Origin: Methanomassiliicoccales archaeon LGM-RCC1
GTDB lineage: Archaea > Thermoplasmatota > Thermoplasmata > Methanomassiliicoccales > Methanomethylophilaceae
Length of the DNA stretch: 64,000 nucleotides
Assembly (NCBI GenBank): GCA_030168575.1
Contig: CP115555.1
Span: 744,001-808,000, forward strand
Direction: 5' to 3'
Shown here piece by piece: positions 1 through 8,956 of the stretch. Within the stretch, counting starts at the first letter, position 1. Every line of letters starts with the position of its first letter. Made by a program: the position numbers and the translations under genes. The notes under the pieces are model-generated. The model did not search any database and was not told where the DNA came from. It worked only from the letters and a program-made list of their open reading frames with translations.

Positions 1-769
1 TCTAGTCCGTGCCCACGGTGCGGATATCGACCGTTCAAGGGTGACCGATGTGGAGGACATCCCCGGAAAGGGAGTAGTCGCCAAGGTCGACGGTGTATCC
101 GTCGCGGTCGGAAACAAGAGACTCATGGAGATGCTCAACCTCACGTTCGAGGAGGTCCCCATGATAGGCACCACCGTCTATGTCGCGTTGGACGGCAAAT
201 ATGCGGGATCCATCACGATCTCTGATGTGATCAAACCTGAATCACCAGAGGCGATGAGGGATCTGAAGGCCGCAGGCATAAAGAAGACCGTCATGCTCAC
301 CGGCGATACCGATGCTGTAGCCCAGAAGGTGGCGGGAGACATCGGTCTGGACGTAGTCCACAGCCAGCTTCTCCCCGGTGACAAGCTCGAGCATCTCGAG
401 AAGATCATGAAGGACACCAGCGCCAAGGTCGCGTTCGTAGGCGACGGAATCAACGATGCACCGTCGTTGGTCAGAGCGGATATCGGAATCACTATGGGTG
501 CCATTGGATCCGATGCAGCCATCGAGGCGTCGGACGTTGTAATCATGGACGACGACCCGAGGAAGGTCGCTACCGCCATGGGAATCTCCCGCAAGGCCAT
601 GAAGATCATCCACGAGAACATCGTAGGTACATTGCTCATCAAGTTCCTGTTCCTCGGACTATCAGCGGTGGGAATCGTGAACATGTGGCTGGCCATCATC
701 GCAGATGTTGGAGTCATGATCGTTGCGGTTCTGAACTCCGCCCGCGCCCTTAGGTACAAGAGACGCTGA
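1..769 (+). CDS. P1B-type heavy-metal ATPase, C-terminal part (5' end outside window)
   Basis: The reading frame is open from base 2, so this is the C-terminal part of a larger gene. It would export a divalent heavy metal across the membrane using ATP. Visible are the end of the nucleotide-binding region (IPGKGV, then GN..LM), the P-domain TGD motif (MLTGDT) and the hinge motif GDGINDAP. Two C-terminal membrane helices follow. A Lys in the first (LLIKFLFLG) and a DxG in the second (ADVGVMIV) are the signature of the Zn/Cd/Pb subgroup (CadA/ZntA), as opposed to Cu exporters. The aspartate phosphorylation site and the metal-binding N-terminus lie before the window. The gene ends in TGA and is followed by a strong hairpin terminator. 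Metal specificity is inferred from the helix residues. Confidence 0.9.
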   Translation, partial: LVRAHGADIDRSRVTDVEDIPGKGVVAKVDGVSVAVGNKRLMEMLNLTFEEVPMIGTTVYVALDGKYAGSITISDVIKPESPEAMRDLKAAGIKKTVMLTGDTDAVAQKVAGDIGLDVVHSQLLPGDKLEHLEKIMKDTSAKVAFVGDGINDAPSLVRADIGITMGAIGSDAAIEASDVVIMDDDPRKVATAMGISRKAMKIIHENIVGTLLIKFLFLGLSAVGIVNMWLAIIADVGVMIVAVLNSARALRYKRR

Positions 770-777
770 AACCAATC

Positions 778-800
778 TCCCGGGGGGACCCGGGATTTTT
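778..800 (+). terminator. Hairpin-plus-T-run terminator after the P-type ATPase
   Basis: TCCCGGG, loop GGGA and CCCGGGA form a perfect 7-bp stem directly followed by five T. It lies 9 nt after the ATPase stop codon. Confidence 0.8.
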
Positions 801-865
801 AGTATTATCAAAAATCAAATGGTATTAATTTAAATACTGAGCCAAGGTAGAGGAATAAGATCGGA

Positions 866-2257
866 ATGACGGCTGAAACAGACCTCCAGAGGATGTTGGG
901 TGAGCCTAAGGCCGCAATCCGTAACATGATTCTTCCATTCCTGATCGCATTGGCCATCGTAGAGGTCAATCAGTTCGTGGATACGTATTGGGTGTCCGGA
1001 CTCGGAATAGCACCCGCATCAGCGGTCTCCACCATCATCCCAATCTACGGTCTGATGACCTGTGCCGGGATCGGTGTCGCAGCAGGGATCACCGCAACAG
1101 GTGCGGCGCACCTAGCCCGTGGAGAATACGAGATAGCGGGAAAGCTGGCGTCCAATTCGGTAATCCTCGGAATCATCTTCGCCATTCTGTCATCCATCCT
1201 GGTGGCGATATTCCTCAATCCTATCATCGACTTCATGGGCGCTGATGAGGTCCGCGAGGAAGCGATCCAATACATGATACCGTACATCCTCCTCTCACCG
1301 ACCATCACTCTGCTGTCGATCTTCGGAGGTATGCTGAGAGCGGAAGGCGCTGCATCAAAGTCCACCATCATTCAGACCATATCCGCCGTATTGAACATGG
1401 TCATCGACCCGATCCTTATCTACATGATGGGAATGGGTGTGTTCGGCGCCGGCCTCTCAACCGTCGTATCCTCGCTGATAGCGATCCTCGTCGGAGTATT
1501 CTGGTATCTGAGGGGGCGTACCATCATCCAGGTCAACCGTTCCAATTTCCGCCCGGACAAGGATGCCATGAGGGAGGTCCTTGGAATAGGCGGTCCTAAG
1601 ACCGTCCAGATGATGATAACGAGCTTAACGGACTTCCTGCAGAGGATATTCCTCATCATCGCCGGAGGAACGGTCGCCGTCATGCTCTACAACTATACCT
1701 GGAGGTACATAGGTCTGGTCAACCTGCCTGGAAGGGCGGTGGACATGGCCATGCTGCCGGTATGCTCCGCAGCTTACGGAGTGAAGGATCTGGAGAGGAT
1801 GAAGACAGGATTCATCTACTCCACCAAGCTGGTCTTCCTGTTCGGCACGGTACTTGGCATCATACTGTTCGTCTTCGCCGAGCCGTTCATGTCCATAATG
1901 ACCTACGAGGAGTCCATGCACGAGATCCTCCCGATGTTCGTCTGGACCCTGCAGGCATCGGTGCTCCTCATACCCTTCGCCATGATGATGGGCGTGGCAT
2001 CGTCCATGCTCCAGGTCATGAAGAAGGCGAAGATCCCTATGTACTACTACATGTTCTGGGGTTTCTTCAAGCTGTGCCTCTATGCGATCGCCGCATACGG
2101 GCTGTTCGGGATCGATCCATTCGAGGCCATCATCTACATCATGGTGGCCGTCCATATCTTCGGTGCGGCCTGTCTTTCCTGGTTCGCCGTCGCTGAGTTC
2201 AGGAAGCTGAAGAGGGAAGCGGAGTGGTACGAGGCCCATGAGCACATCGACCAATGA
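866..2257 (+). CDS. MATE family multidrug/sodium antiporter
   Basis: Integral membrane protein of 463 residues, the usual length for MATE exporters. About twelve hydrophobic helices form two six-helix halves. The first half has the typical start (MILPFLIALAIVEVNQFVDTY) with the family's conserved residues around helix 1, and a GAGLSTVVSS-like segment near residue 195. Such proteins extrude cationic drugs or metabolites in exchange for Na+ or H+. Substrate cannot be read from sequence. The ATG at 866 lies about 30 nt after an AT-rich TATA-like stretch (827-838), with GAGGA at 850-854 as a distant ribosome site. The gene stands alone between the ATPase terminator and tRNA-Thr. Confidence 0.9.
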   Translation: MTAETDLQRMLGEPKAAIRNMILPFLIALAIVEVNQFVDTYWVSGLGIAPASAVSTIIPIYGLMTCAGIGVAAGITATGAAHLARGEYEIAGKLASNSVILGIIFAILSSILVAIFLNPIIDFMGADEVREEAIQYMIPYILLSPTITLLSIFGGMLRAEGAASKSTIIQTISAVLNMVIDPILIYMMGMGVFGAGLSTVVSSLIAILVGVFWYLRGRTIIQVNRSNFRPDKDAMREVLGIGGPKTVQMMITSLTDFLQRIFLIIAGGTVAVMLYNYTWRYIGLVNLPGRAVDMAMLPVCSAAYGVKDLERMKTGFIYSTKLVFLFGTVLGIILFVFAEPFMSIMTYEESMHEILPMFVWTLQASVLLIPFAMMMGVASSMLQVMKKAKIPMYYYMFWGFFKLCLYAIAAYGLFGIDPFEAIIYIMVAVHIFGAACLSWFAVAEFRKLKREAEWYEAHEHIDQ

Positions 2258-2320
2258 GACGGTGGCTGGCAGTCATCCATCAGCTATTTATATGGTCCTT
2301 GCTTAACCACGAATACACAT

Positions 2321-2392
2321 GCCGTTGTGGCTAAGGGGTATAGCGACGCCTTGGTAAGGCGTAGGTCGAGGGTCCGATTCCCTCCAACGGCT
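2321..2392 (+). tRNA. tRNA-Thr (anticodon GGU)
   Basis: Acceptor stem GCCGUUG/CAACGGC, D stem GCUA/UAGC, anticodon stem ACGCC/GGCGU with loop UUGGUAA (anticodon GGU), and T arm GAGGG/CCCUC. CCA is not encoded. A TTTATAT box lies about 30 nt upstream (2287-2293). Confidence 0.95.
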
Positions 2393-2422
2393 CTTTTATC
2401 TTCCTATCACGATACGCCTGTC

Positions 2423-3256
2423 ATGGATTCCACATCAAAGTCCTATGTCAGTTCGGCCCTGACCGTGATGATCATATCGACCATTTTGGTCCTGGTGTTC
2501 ACGGATTATGCGATAGAGGAGTGTATATTGGCATTGATCTCGATCTTTGCACTTTATCCGATCCTCATACTGTCTTTGTACATGTTCCTAGAAGGGAAGA
2601 ATTACAAGTGGGTTAACGGTATGGACTGGTCATCGATGACCGAGCAGGAGCGCGTCAATGCGGTCTCCTATTGGGGAGCATATATGTTGGCGGGGTCCAT
2701 CGTTATGATCATCGCCATCAACATCTTGTTCGGATACATGTGGCTAGGGTTATTCCTGATATTCCTTTCGACCATCATCATGTTGATCCCTGGTGTCAGA
2801 AGGGAAACTGCGGAGTCCAAGCTGTTCGTCGAGAAGTCCAAGGGGACCAAGGTGGCGATTTTCATCGCAGTCACTCTGCTGGCAATGATCCCGACCGTCG
2901 GATTGGCCGGAGCCGATTTCACATCTGATGCGGTGACAGTGGAGTTCACTGATGAAGGGGTGCACATCAGTGCCCCGATGGTGGACAGGACGTTCAAGTA
3001 CGATGAGATCGAGCAGTTGGAGCTCGATCCGAATTTCGACAAAGGAAAGCGTATCATGGGTTACGGCACTCCGTACATATGCAGCGGAACGTTCAAGAAT
3101 GATGCATTCGGGAGTTACACTCTGATGTCCTACACCAAGGTGAAGCCTTGCGTATTCTTCCTCTATGGTGAGAGGTACTTTGCCTTCAACCAGTCCACGG
3201 ACGAGCTGACGCAGCAGGCCTATGAAGAGCTTCTCTTGAAGGTAGCAAAAGGATGA
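2423..3256 (+). CDS. Membrane protein with DUF3784-like and bacterial-PH-like parts
   Basis: Protein of 277 residues. I start it at the ATG at 2423 because the upstream open frame runs back into tRNA-Thr. Two hydrophobic helices at residues ~10-55 are followed by a soluble NGMDWSSMTEQER segment, typical of DUF3784 proteins, and then two more helices (~85-125). After a further helix at ~155-170, the last ~105 residues form a beta-rich, PH-like module (VTVEFTDEGVHIS..., then FKYDEIEQLELD). Such small membrane proteins have no settled function. The family resemblance is my reading of the motif pattern. The gene converges with the DUF1015 gene, with a hairpin between them. Confidence 0.65.
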   Translation: MDSTSKSYVSSALTVMIISTILVLVFTDYAIEECILALISIFALYPILILSLYMFLEGKNYKWVNGMDWSSMTEQERVNAVSYWGAYMLAGSIVMIIAINILFGYMWLGLFLIFLSTIIMLIPGVRRETAESKLFVEKSKGTKVAIFIAVTLLAMIPTVGLAGADFTSDAVTVEFTDEGVHISAPMVDRTFKYDEIEQLELDPNFDKGKRIMGYGTPYICSGTFKNDAFGSYTLMSYTKVKPCVFFLYGERYFAFNQSTDELTQQAYEELLLKVAKG

Positions 3257-3274
3257 GAAACCAGTTTTCTGAGA

Positions 3275-3291
3275 GAGGGGTGAACCCCCTC
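3275..3291. terminator. Hairpin between convergent genes
   Basis: GAGGGG, loop TGAAC and CCCCTC form a stem sitting on the stop codon of the minus-strand DUF1015 gene and 19 nt after the plus-strand stop. It may terminate in either direction. There is no clear T run. Confidence 0.5.
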
Positions 3292-4474
3292 ATCTCATAA
3301 GATAGAAGACGAATCCTGACCAGATCTTCGGGAAGAAGAATGTGGTCTTCTTGGGCATCCTCTTTCCTATCATGGAGAGGTCCCAAATCGTCTGGAGCTT
3401 GGGATCGTTCAATATGATGGCGAGGTCGTGCTTCTTCTCGTCCATCTGCTTCTTGACCGAATCATACTCCGCGTCATAGGATATCGTCGCCTTGCCCTCA
3501 TCGGATTTGTAGACTCCTTTGAGGATCTTCTCCTGAACGACGTAGGTATCGAGCTTCCAAAGGGGCTCATCGCCGTCGAAGTCAGCGAGCATGCACTTTC
3601 CGGACTTGAACATCAATCCCATCATGTGGTCCTTGAGCTGGGCTTCCATCTCCTCTCTGGAGACCTCTATTGTCTTCAGCGCGGATGAGATGCCCTTGAC
3701 CGCATTCTTCTCGGAGATGTTCTCGGTGTTCACCATCCTGTGGGTGGGCCAGATGACCAGTCCCTCGTTGTCCGAGGCCACCAGGGTCGCCAGGACGAAT
3801 GACTTCTTCTCGTTTCCAGGGTTCTCCAGCGAGTAGTTCAGCGCGGTCTCGTACCTGTGGTGACCGTCCGCGATGAGCATCTTCTGTCCCTTCAGCTGCT
3901 CGGTTATCTCCTTGCAGATATCGGGGTCGGAGAGCCTGTAGTACTTGTGCTCGACGCCGGCATCGTCCTTGTACATGTAGATCAGCCTGGCGTTGTCGTT
4001 GATCTTCTTGTTGAGATCGGGTGTGAATCCCTCGAAGATGCCGAATATGGATTCAAGGTGCGCTTCCATGTCCCTCAGAAGGTTGAGGCGGTCCGCCTTG
4101 ACCTTGGAGAAGGTCTCTTCGTGGGGGATGATGTTTCCGTCCTCGTACTTCTCCGTCTTCAGGATGCCGACGATTCCAGTGCGGACCCTCTTGGTCCCTT
4201 TGTCGTCGAAGGTCTGCTCGTAGATGTAGAAGGAATCATCGTCCTTCTTCAGCTCACCGGACTCGATCCAGGAGTCCAGTTCCTTCCTTGCGGAATGGTA
4301 CCTCTTGTCAGGATCCTGCTTGAGCGTCAGGTTCGTCACGTTGTGGGGGTGAGACTGGAGCTCTTTGAGATAATCGTCGCTGATGACGTCGTAGGGAGGA
4401 GAGATGCGGTCCACCTCGTGCTCCCCGTTGCTGAGGTTCGGTCTGTATCCGGCGAATGGAAGGAATGTAACCAT
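3290..4474 (-). CDS. DUF1015 family protein
   Basis: Protein of 394 residues from the ATG at 4474. That start places the family's hallmark N-terminus (LPFAGYRPN...ISPPYDVIS) at the beginning. An upstream in-frame ATG at 4516 would overlap the CYTH gene by 14 nt. Other family features are FYIYEQTF, GIVGILKTEKYEDGNIIPHEET, LIADGHHRYETAL around residue 200, and a C-terminal KKTTFFFPKIWSGFVF. DUF1015 proteins are widespread in archaea and bacteria. They were once annotated as nucleoside- or HTH-like, but no reaction is established. The overlap or near-overlap with the CYTH gene suggests co-transcription. Confidence 0.85.
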   Translation of the reverse strand: MVTFLPFAGYRPNLSNGEHEVDRISPPYDVISDDYLKELQSHPHNVTNLTLKQDPDKRYHSARKELDSWIESGELKKDDDSFYIYEQTFDDKGTKRVRTGIVGILKTEKYEDGNIIPHEETFSKVKADRLNLLRDMEAHLESIFGIFEGFTPDLNKKINDNARLIYMYKDDAGVEHKYYRLSDPDICKEITEQLKGQKMLIADGHHRYETALNYSLENPGNEKKSFVLATLVASDNEGLVIWPTHRMVNTENISEKNAVKGISSALKTIEVSREEMEAQLKDHMMGLMFKSGKCMLADFDGDEPLWKLDTYVVQEKILKGVYKSDEGKATISYDAEYDSVKKQMDEKKHDLAIILNDPKLQTIWDLSMIGKRMPKKTTFFFPKIWSGFVFYLMR

Positions 4475-4502
4475 CGTTGCACCAGTATACTTGATGTTGT
4501 GC

Positions 4503-5135
4503 TCATATTTGTGCATTGAGGGATTGGATCCACTCGATGCCCCTCTGATATTTGCTCTTGGTCACTGGGAAGAACGAAAGCTGCTTGGTGAAGTCTCTCA
4601 TCCCTATGAGGTCGAAACCCCTTTCGGTGGTGTTCCCCATGGATTCGATCTCGATCTCCAGGAACCTCTTGCTGTTCTCCCCGGAGATGTATCTGCAGGT
4701 ATCGAACGAGAGCATGATGTCGGCACCGTCGATGTAGTAGATGGCAGTGCGCTCGGTCTCTATCGTGAGGACAGGCTCCTTTCCTATTGTGAGATCGGGG
4801 AAGCATTCCTTCCCGAAGGCCTCCAAGGATTCGAAGGTTCCGTCGGAGAGGATCTCCGTCTCCTCCCTTGACATCATCTCCTCTGCGTTGGAGATGGGCT
4901 TCTTGGCCGTGAGCTTGATCCTTCCGTTGGAGGAGTTCTTCTGCCTCAGGATGCACCCTCCGCGGAAGAGTGCCAGATCCTTAGAGTCATAATATGTGTC
5001 GGTGGACTGCCTGCTCTTCTTGTTGTACGGGATACCGCGGTCCTTGAGGAACGTCTCAAGGCTTTCGATGGTATCCGCTGCGTTGAGCTTCTGATCGGTT
5101 GTGAACTTGAACTCGTTCTCGACTGCCGTGCCCAT
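4503..5135 (-). CDS. CYTH domain protein (class IV cyclase / triphosphatase-like)
   Basis: Protein of 210 residues. I chose the ATG at 5135 because a GAGG lies six bases before it. TTG (5147) and ATG (5141) lie just upstream in frame. The N-terminal VENEFKF carries the ExExK metal- and phosphate-binding signature of the CYTH superfamily. DTYYDSKDLALF, GCILRQK and KLTAKKP supply the basic residues that line the tunnel, and a late ERTAIYYIDGADIMLSFDT segment gives later strands. Members hydrolyse tri- or polyphosphate compounds or make cAMP. Archaeal members are usually taken as triphosphatases, but the substrate is unknown here. The gene is followed closely by the DUF1015 gene. Confidence 0.85.
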   Translation of the reverse strand: MGTAVENEFKFTTDQKLNAADTIESLETFLKDRGIPYNKKSRQSTDTYYDSKDLALFRGGCILRQKNSSNGRIKLTAKKPISNAEEMMSREETEILSDGTFESLEAFGKECFPDLTIGKEPVLTIETERTAIYYIDGADIMLSFDTCRYISGENSKRFLEIEIESMGNTTERGFDLIGMRDFTKQLSFFPVTKSKYQRGIEWIQSLNAQI

Positions 5136-5277
5136 GTGCATCCTCAAGGACAGGAATGCATCGGTAGGATATGATTCTCTCTATGGACCGCGTCTTCGAT
5201 TTACGGACCACATCATAATTCCATTGTTGGGTAGAATGGTTTATACCGTCCGCATGCATGCGAATGGCCGGAACAAG

Positions 5278-5847
5278 ATGTCTCGCATCATCAGGATCGG
5301 CTACATGGGCATACCTTTCTCCAATACGGAGGAGATGGCCCTGATATTCTCGAAGAAGTTCGATCTCAAGGATGCGGAGCTGGTCCCTCTGATGTCTGCC
5401 AAGAATGTCATGGCCGAACTGGTGGCAGGAAGGGTCGACTACGGCGTGCTGGCGGTGGAGAACAAGTTCGCAGGCATCGTCGAGGAATCCAGGATCGCCA
5501 AGGCCGGGGTCAGGAACCTGAAGGAGCTCGATCTGATGTGGTCCCCGATCCATCACTGCGTATTCAAGAGGAACAAGGACGACGAGGTCAGGAGTCTGGT
5601 CTCCCACATACAGGCCCTCATGCAGTCGCAGAACAACCTGAGGAGGCTCTATCCGGGTGCGGAGTTCGTCGAGTGCGAGGACACCGCGTATGCGGCTGAG
5701 ATGCTCTCTAAAGGGGAACTTCCGGAAGGATCGGCAGCAGTATGCCGCAGGGATGCCGGGGAGCATTACGGCCTCTACTTGGATAACGAGAACGTCGAGG
5801 ACAACAAGGAGAACATGACCAGGTTCTCACTGGTCAAGCTCGAATGA
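5278..5847 (+). CDS. pheA: Prephenate dehydratase without ACT domain
   Basis: Protein of 189 residues from the ATG at 5278, about 30 nt after a TATA box (GGTTTATACC, 5238-5247). It would decarboxylate and dehydrate prephenate to phenylpyruvate on the way to phenylalanine. Sequence support is GYMGIPFSNTEEMA near the start, DYGVLAVENKFAGIV (the vPvENS-type motif) at ~60, and ENMTRFSLV at the end, matching the conserved TRF motif. Usual enzymes have 270-280 residues because a phenylalanine-sensing ACT domain follows. Here the protein stops right after TRF. Its 3' end overlaps aroC on the other strand by 21 nt. It is the only aromatic-pathway gene here on the plus strand. Confidence 0.75.
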   Translation: MSRIIRIGYMGIPFSNTEEMALIFSKKFDLKDAELVPLMSAKNVMAELVAGRVDYGVLAVENKFAGIVEESRIAKAGVRNLKELDLMWSPIHHCVFKRNKDDEVRSLVSHIQALMQSQNNLRRLYPGAEFVECEDTAYAAEMLSKGELPEGSAAVCRRDAGEHYGLYLDNENVEDNKENMTRFSLVKLE

Positions 5848-6897
5848 CATCTTCTGGTCCAGGATTGTCAGCGCGGTCATGGCCTCCACGACGGCCACGG
5901 CCCTGGGGACTATGCAGGGATCGTGCCTGCCCCTGATCTCCAGCACATCATCGGTCATCGTATCGAGGTTGACCGTGTTCTGGAGTTTCGATATTGAAGG
6001 GGTGGGTTTGAAGGCCACGTTGAATGTAAGCGGCATTCCGTCGCTCATGCCTCCGCACACCCCGCCCATGTTGTTGGTGGATGCGGAAACGAATCCGTTC
6101 TTGATGCAGTACTGATCGTTGCTCTGGGAACCCTTCATGTAGGCAAGTCCGAAACCTTCTCCGAACTCTACACCCTTTGCTCCGGGGATCGAGAACATCG
6201 CTTTTGCGATTGAAACGTCCAAAGCGTCGAACCAGATGCCTCCGAATCCTATGGGGAGTCCGATGACCATGCATCCCACGATTCCTCCGACGCTGTCCCC
6301 CTCCTTGGCTGCATCCTCTATGGTGTCCCCCATGAGGCGATCGAATGCGTCATCGATGGCACGGGTCCTGAACATGCAGGAACCTTGTATCTTGTCGAAG
6401 GAGTGCTTTCCGTCATCCTTCACGCAGTGGATCTGCTTGGTGTAGGCTGCGATCTGGATTCCGTAGGATTCCAGGCACTGCCTGGCAATCGCTCCGGCCG
6501 CTACAAGCGGGGCGGTCATCCTTCCGGAGAACTGCGCCCCTCCGGCCACGTCGAAGTCCTTGAACTTCATCAGTGCAGGAAGGTCCGCATGTCCCGGCCT
6601 CGGCTTGGTGTTGAACTGTGAGTAGGATGAGGAGTCGGTGTTGCGGTTCATTATCTTCAGCAAGACGCTGTTCGAGGATACCTTGCCTTCCACGACGCCT
6701 TCCTCGAAGATGACTACATCGTCCTCCTTCCTGGCGGTACCGATGCCCATGGAAGGCTTCCTCAGGGCCATCTGCTCGCGTATGTTATCGAAATCGATCT
6801 CCATGCCTCTGGGCAGCCCCTCGATTATGCAACCTATGCATTCGTTGTGGCTTTTGCCGAATAGGCTGACCTTGAGCTTGTTCCCTATGGAGTACAC
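5827..6897 (-). CDS. aroC: Chorismate synthase
   Basis: Converts EPSP to chorismate with reduced FMN. It has 356 residues, a normal length. Visible are the N-terminal SIGNKLKVSLFGKSHNECIGC (the GeSHg region), the RPGHADL signature near residue 100, GGAQFSGRMTAPLVAAGAIA (family: GGGRxSxRET) and a late HDPCIVPRAVAV. It is the last gene of the minus-strand aro operon, 4 nt after the aroK-aroA gene, so it is probably translated by coupling. GGAQFSGR departs slightly from the common GG(G/R)RSS form, but the catalytic framework is present. Confidence 0.95.
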   Translation of the reverse strand: MYSIGNKLKVSLFGKSHNECIGCIIEGLPRGMEIDFDNIREQMALRKPSMGIGTARKEDDVVIFEEGVVEGKVSSNSVLLKIMNRNTDSSSYSQFNTKPRPGHADLPALMKFKDFDVAGGAQFSGRMTAPLVAAGAIARQCLESYGIQIAAYTKQIHCVKDDGKHSFDKIQGSCMFRTRAIDDAFDRLMGDTIEDAAKEGDSVGGIVGCMVIGLPIGFGGIWFDALDVSIAKAMFSIPGAKGVEFGEGFGLAYMKGSQSNDQYCIKNGFVSASTNNMGGVCGGMSDGMPLTFNVAFKPTPSISKLQNTVNLDTMTDDVLEIRGRHDPCIVPRAVAVVEAMTALTILDQKMSFELDQ

Positions 6898-6901
6898 GGT
6901 A

Positions 6902-8956
6902 TCATCTCTGGACTATCTGGAGCATCTCATCCACGAATCCCGGATAGGATACGTTCCAACATCCGTCGTTATCCATGGAAACGAATCCATCGGATATCAA
7001 CGATGCGATTGCTGCGGACATGAAGAGCCTGTGGTCTCCCAGGTGCTCTATCCTGCCGCCCTTGAGCCTCTCCACCCCGTTAATGATGCATCCGTCGTCC
7101 GTGCCGGTTATGTCCGCACCCAGCGATCTTAGCATCCTCTCCACGGAGGCGATCCTGTCGCTCTCCTTGAATCTCAGCTGGGGCGCGCCGTAGAGACGGC
7201 TGGTGCCATCTGCAGTGCTCAATAGTACAGCTATTATTGGGAACAGGTCAGGGATGTCCGAGAGGTCTATGTCCAGGGCCTTCGGCCTGCCCTTGCGGGA
7301 GCAGGTGATCGTGCCGTTCTCAATCTTAACGTCGCATCCGCAGTCCCTGAGGATGTCAACTATCCTCTTGTCCCCTTGGGGATCCTCCATGTCCAGCCCA
7401 TCGACCGTCACGCTTCCGCCCAGGCCTCCGGCGACCAGTGGGAATGCCGCCGATGAGAAATCAGAGGGGACGGTGTAATCGCAGGGTCTGTACTGCTGCG
7501 GTTCCACATGGAATCCGGAACCGGTCCTCTGCACTTCGATACCGAATGACTTCATCATGGAGACCGTGATCTCCACGTACGGTTTGGACACCTGGTTGCC
7601 TTCTACGATTATGTCGACGGGCCTTCCCACTAGAGGGGCCATCATCAGCATAGACGATACGAACTGGGAGCTGATGCTGCCGTCGATCCTTATCTCGGAT
7701 CCGGATATCGGACCCTTGATCGTGAGGGGGGCCTTCCCCTCATCGGAGATGCATCTCACCCCGCATCCCTCCAGAGCATCTAGCAGGGACTTCATAGGCC
7801 TCTTCCTGATGGATTCGTCGCCGGTGATCGTGATCGGTACGTCGAACAGGGACGCTATCCCCGTCATCAGCCTCATCGTTGTGCCTGAGTTGAGCACATC
7901 GATGGTCCTGTCCGGTGCATGGAGGTTCGTTGAATCTATCGTTATCTTTCCGCTGTCAGCGATGACCTCCGCGCCCATGGCACGGACGGCATCCATCGTG
8001 GCGCGGGTATCGAACGAATCGAGAGGGTTCGATATGACGCATCTTCCTCTTGAAAGTGCGGACATGAGGATCGCTCTGTGGGTGTAGCTCTTCGAGGGAG
8101 GCACATCCACCTTTCCCTTGACATCGTCGAATTGGAATGCGATCTCCGATCTGGTTGTGGTCATTATGCTGACACGCCCTAACTTCTCGGCTATACGGTG
8201 GCCCTGGCCCTCCTCGGCTATTATGGCGACAGCAGGCCCCGTACCGGTGACGCCTGCCGCCAAGGCACCGAGCGCCATGGCCTTCTTTGCGATACCGCCG
8301 TCATCGACTATGGAGCCCACGGCCTCGCCGTTCTTGGTGAGGACCTTGAGATAGCTGTCCCCGATCGTGGGGACCATCTTCTCGTATTCGGATGAGAACT
8401 CCTTGTATCTGTCCACTGGCACCTTGTTCTTGGGTATCATTTTGTCAGGGACGATGATGACCACATCGTAGCGGGGGACCGGTTTCTTCAGAAGGATCCT
8501 GTTGTCCCTGTTGTCGGTGACGACCAGTCCTCCGAGGTGGCATCCGCATGCATCATCGAAGGCGCCGGTTATCGTGACCTTGCACTCCTTGGCGCACTCC
8601 ACCCCCAGCTTGATGACCTCTAGACGGTCTTTCCGGACCCTGTAATGGTCCAGGACAGCGGATATGACCGCGTTGCATACGGAGCTGGAGCTCTTCAGTC
8701 CCATAGAAGGGGGTATGTCGGTCCTCACGGTGAGACGATATCCTGTCTTCTGGCCTATCCAGTCCAGGGTCCTCTGCACGCATGTGCGTACAAGCGTATC
8801 GTCGGTATCCGGTCTGTCGATCAATTCTACAGTTGTCGAATCTGAAGGCTCGAAGACCGCTTCCGTCCTCAGCGATATGCCTATGGTCGAGCCTATGCCG
8901 CAGGGTATGGCGTTCATGACCGAGATCGCACCGAAAGATGTGCCGTAACCGGTCAT
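6902..8956 (-). CDS. aroKA: Fused archaeal shikimate kinase - EPSP synthase
   Basis: One 684-residue reading frame covers two successive steps. Residues ~1-275 are a GHMP-type shikimate kinase, the archaeal form unrelated to bacterial AroK. They contain the ATP-binding PPSMGLKSSSSV at ~78, a GAFDDACGCHLGG motif, and the late GVTGTGPAVAII. Residues ~280-684 are EPSP synthase (AroA), with VPPSKSYTHRAIL, LNSGTTMRLMTG, RPMKSLLDAL, SDIPDLFPIIAVL, QLRFKESDR and LGDHRLFMS. Both active sites look intact. The start ATG overlaps the aroDE stop (ATGA). No stop or frameshift separates the halves. In most archaea these are separate genes, so substrate handover within one chain is possible but inferred. 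Confidence 0.93.
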   Translation of the reverse strand: MTGYGTSFGAISVMNAIPCGIGSTIGISLRTEAVFEPSDSTTVELIDRPDTDDTLVRTCVQRTLDWIGQKTGYRLTVRTDIPPSMGLKSSSSVCNAVISAVLDHYRVRKDRLEVIKLGVECAKECKVTITGAFDDACGCHLGGLVVTDNRDNRILLKKPVPRYDVVIIVPDKMIPKNKVPVDRYKEFSSEYEKMVPTIGDSYLKVLTKNGEAVGSIVDDGGIAKKAMALGALAAGVTGTGPAVAIIAEEGQGHRIAEKLGRVSIMTTTRSEIAFQFDDVKGKVDVPPSKSYTHRAILMSALSRGRCVISNPLDSFDTRATMDAVRAMGAEVIADSGKITIDSTNLHAPDRTIDVLNSGTTMRLMTGIASLFDVPITITGDESIRKRPMKSLLDALEGCGVRCISDEGKAPLTIKGPISGSEIRIDGSISSQFVSSMLMMAPLVGRPVDIIVEGNQVSKPYVEITVSMMKSFGIEVQRTGSGFHVEPQQYRPCDYTVPSDFSSAAFPLVAGGLGGSVTVDGLDMEDPQGDKRIVDILRDCGCDVKIENGTITCSRKGRPKALDIDLSDIPDLFPIIAVLLSTADGTSRLYGAPQLRFKESDRIASVERMLRSLGADITGTDDGCIINGVERLKGGRIEHLGDHRLFMSAAIASLISDGFVSMDNDGCWNVSYPGFVDEMLQIVQR

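Noticed and set aside
3857-4519. Long open frame opposite the DUF1015 gene
   Set aside because: It mirrors codon bias of the real gene, has no family motif and no ribosome site; DUF1015 motifs on the minus strand are clear.
6902-8956. Possibility that aroK and aroA are two overlapping genes
   Set aside because: The frame is continuous through the junction, with no stop and no ribosome site before the EPSPS motif.
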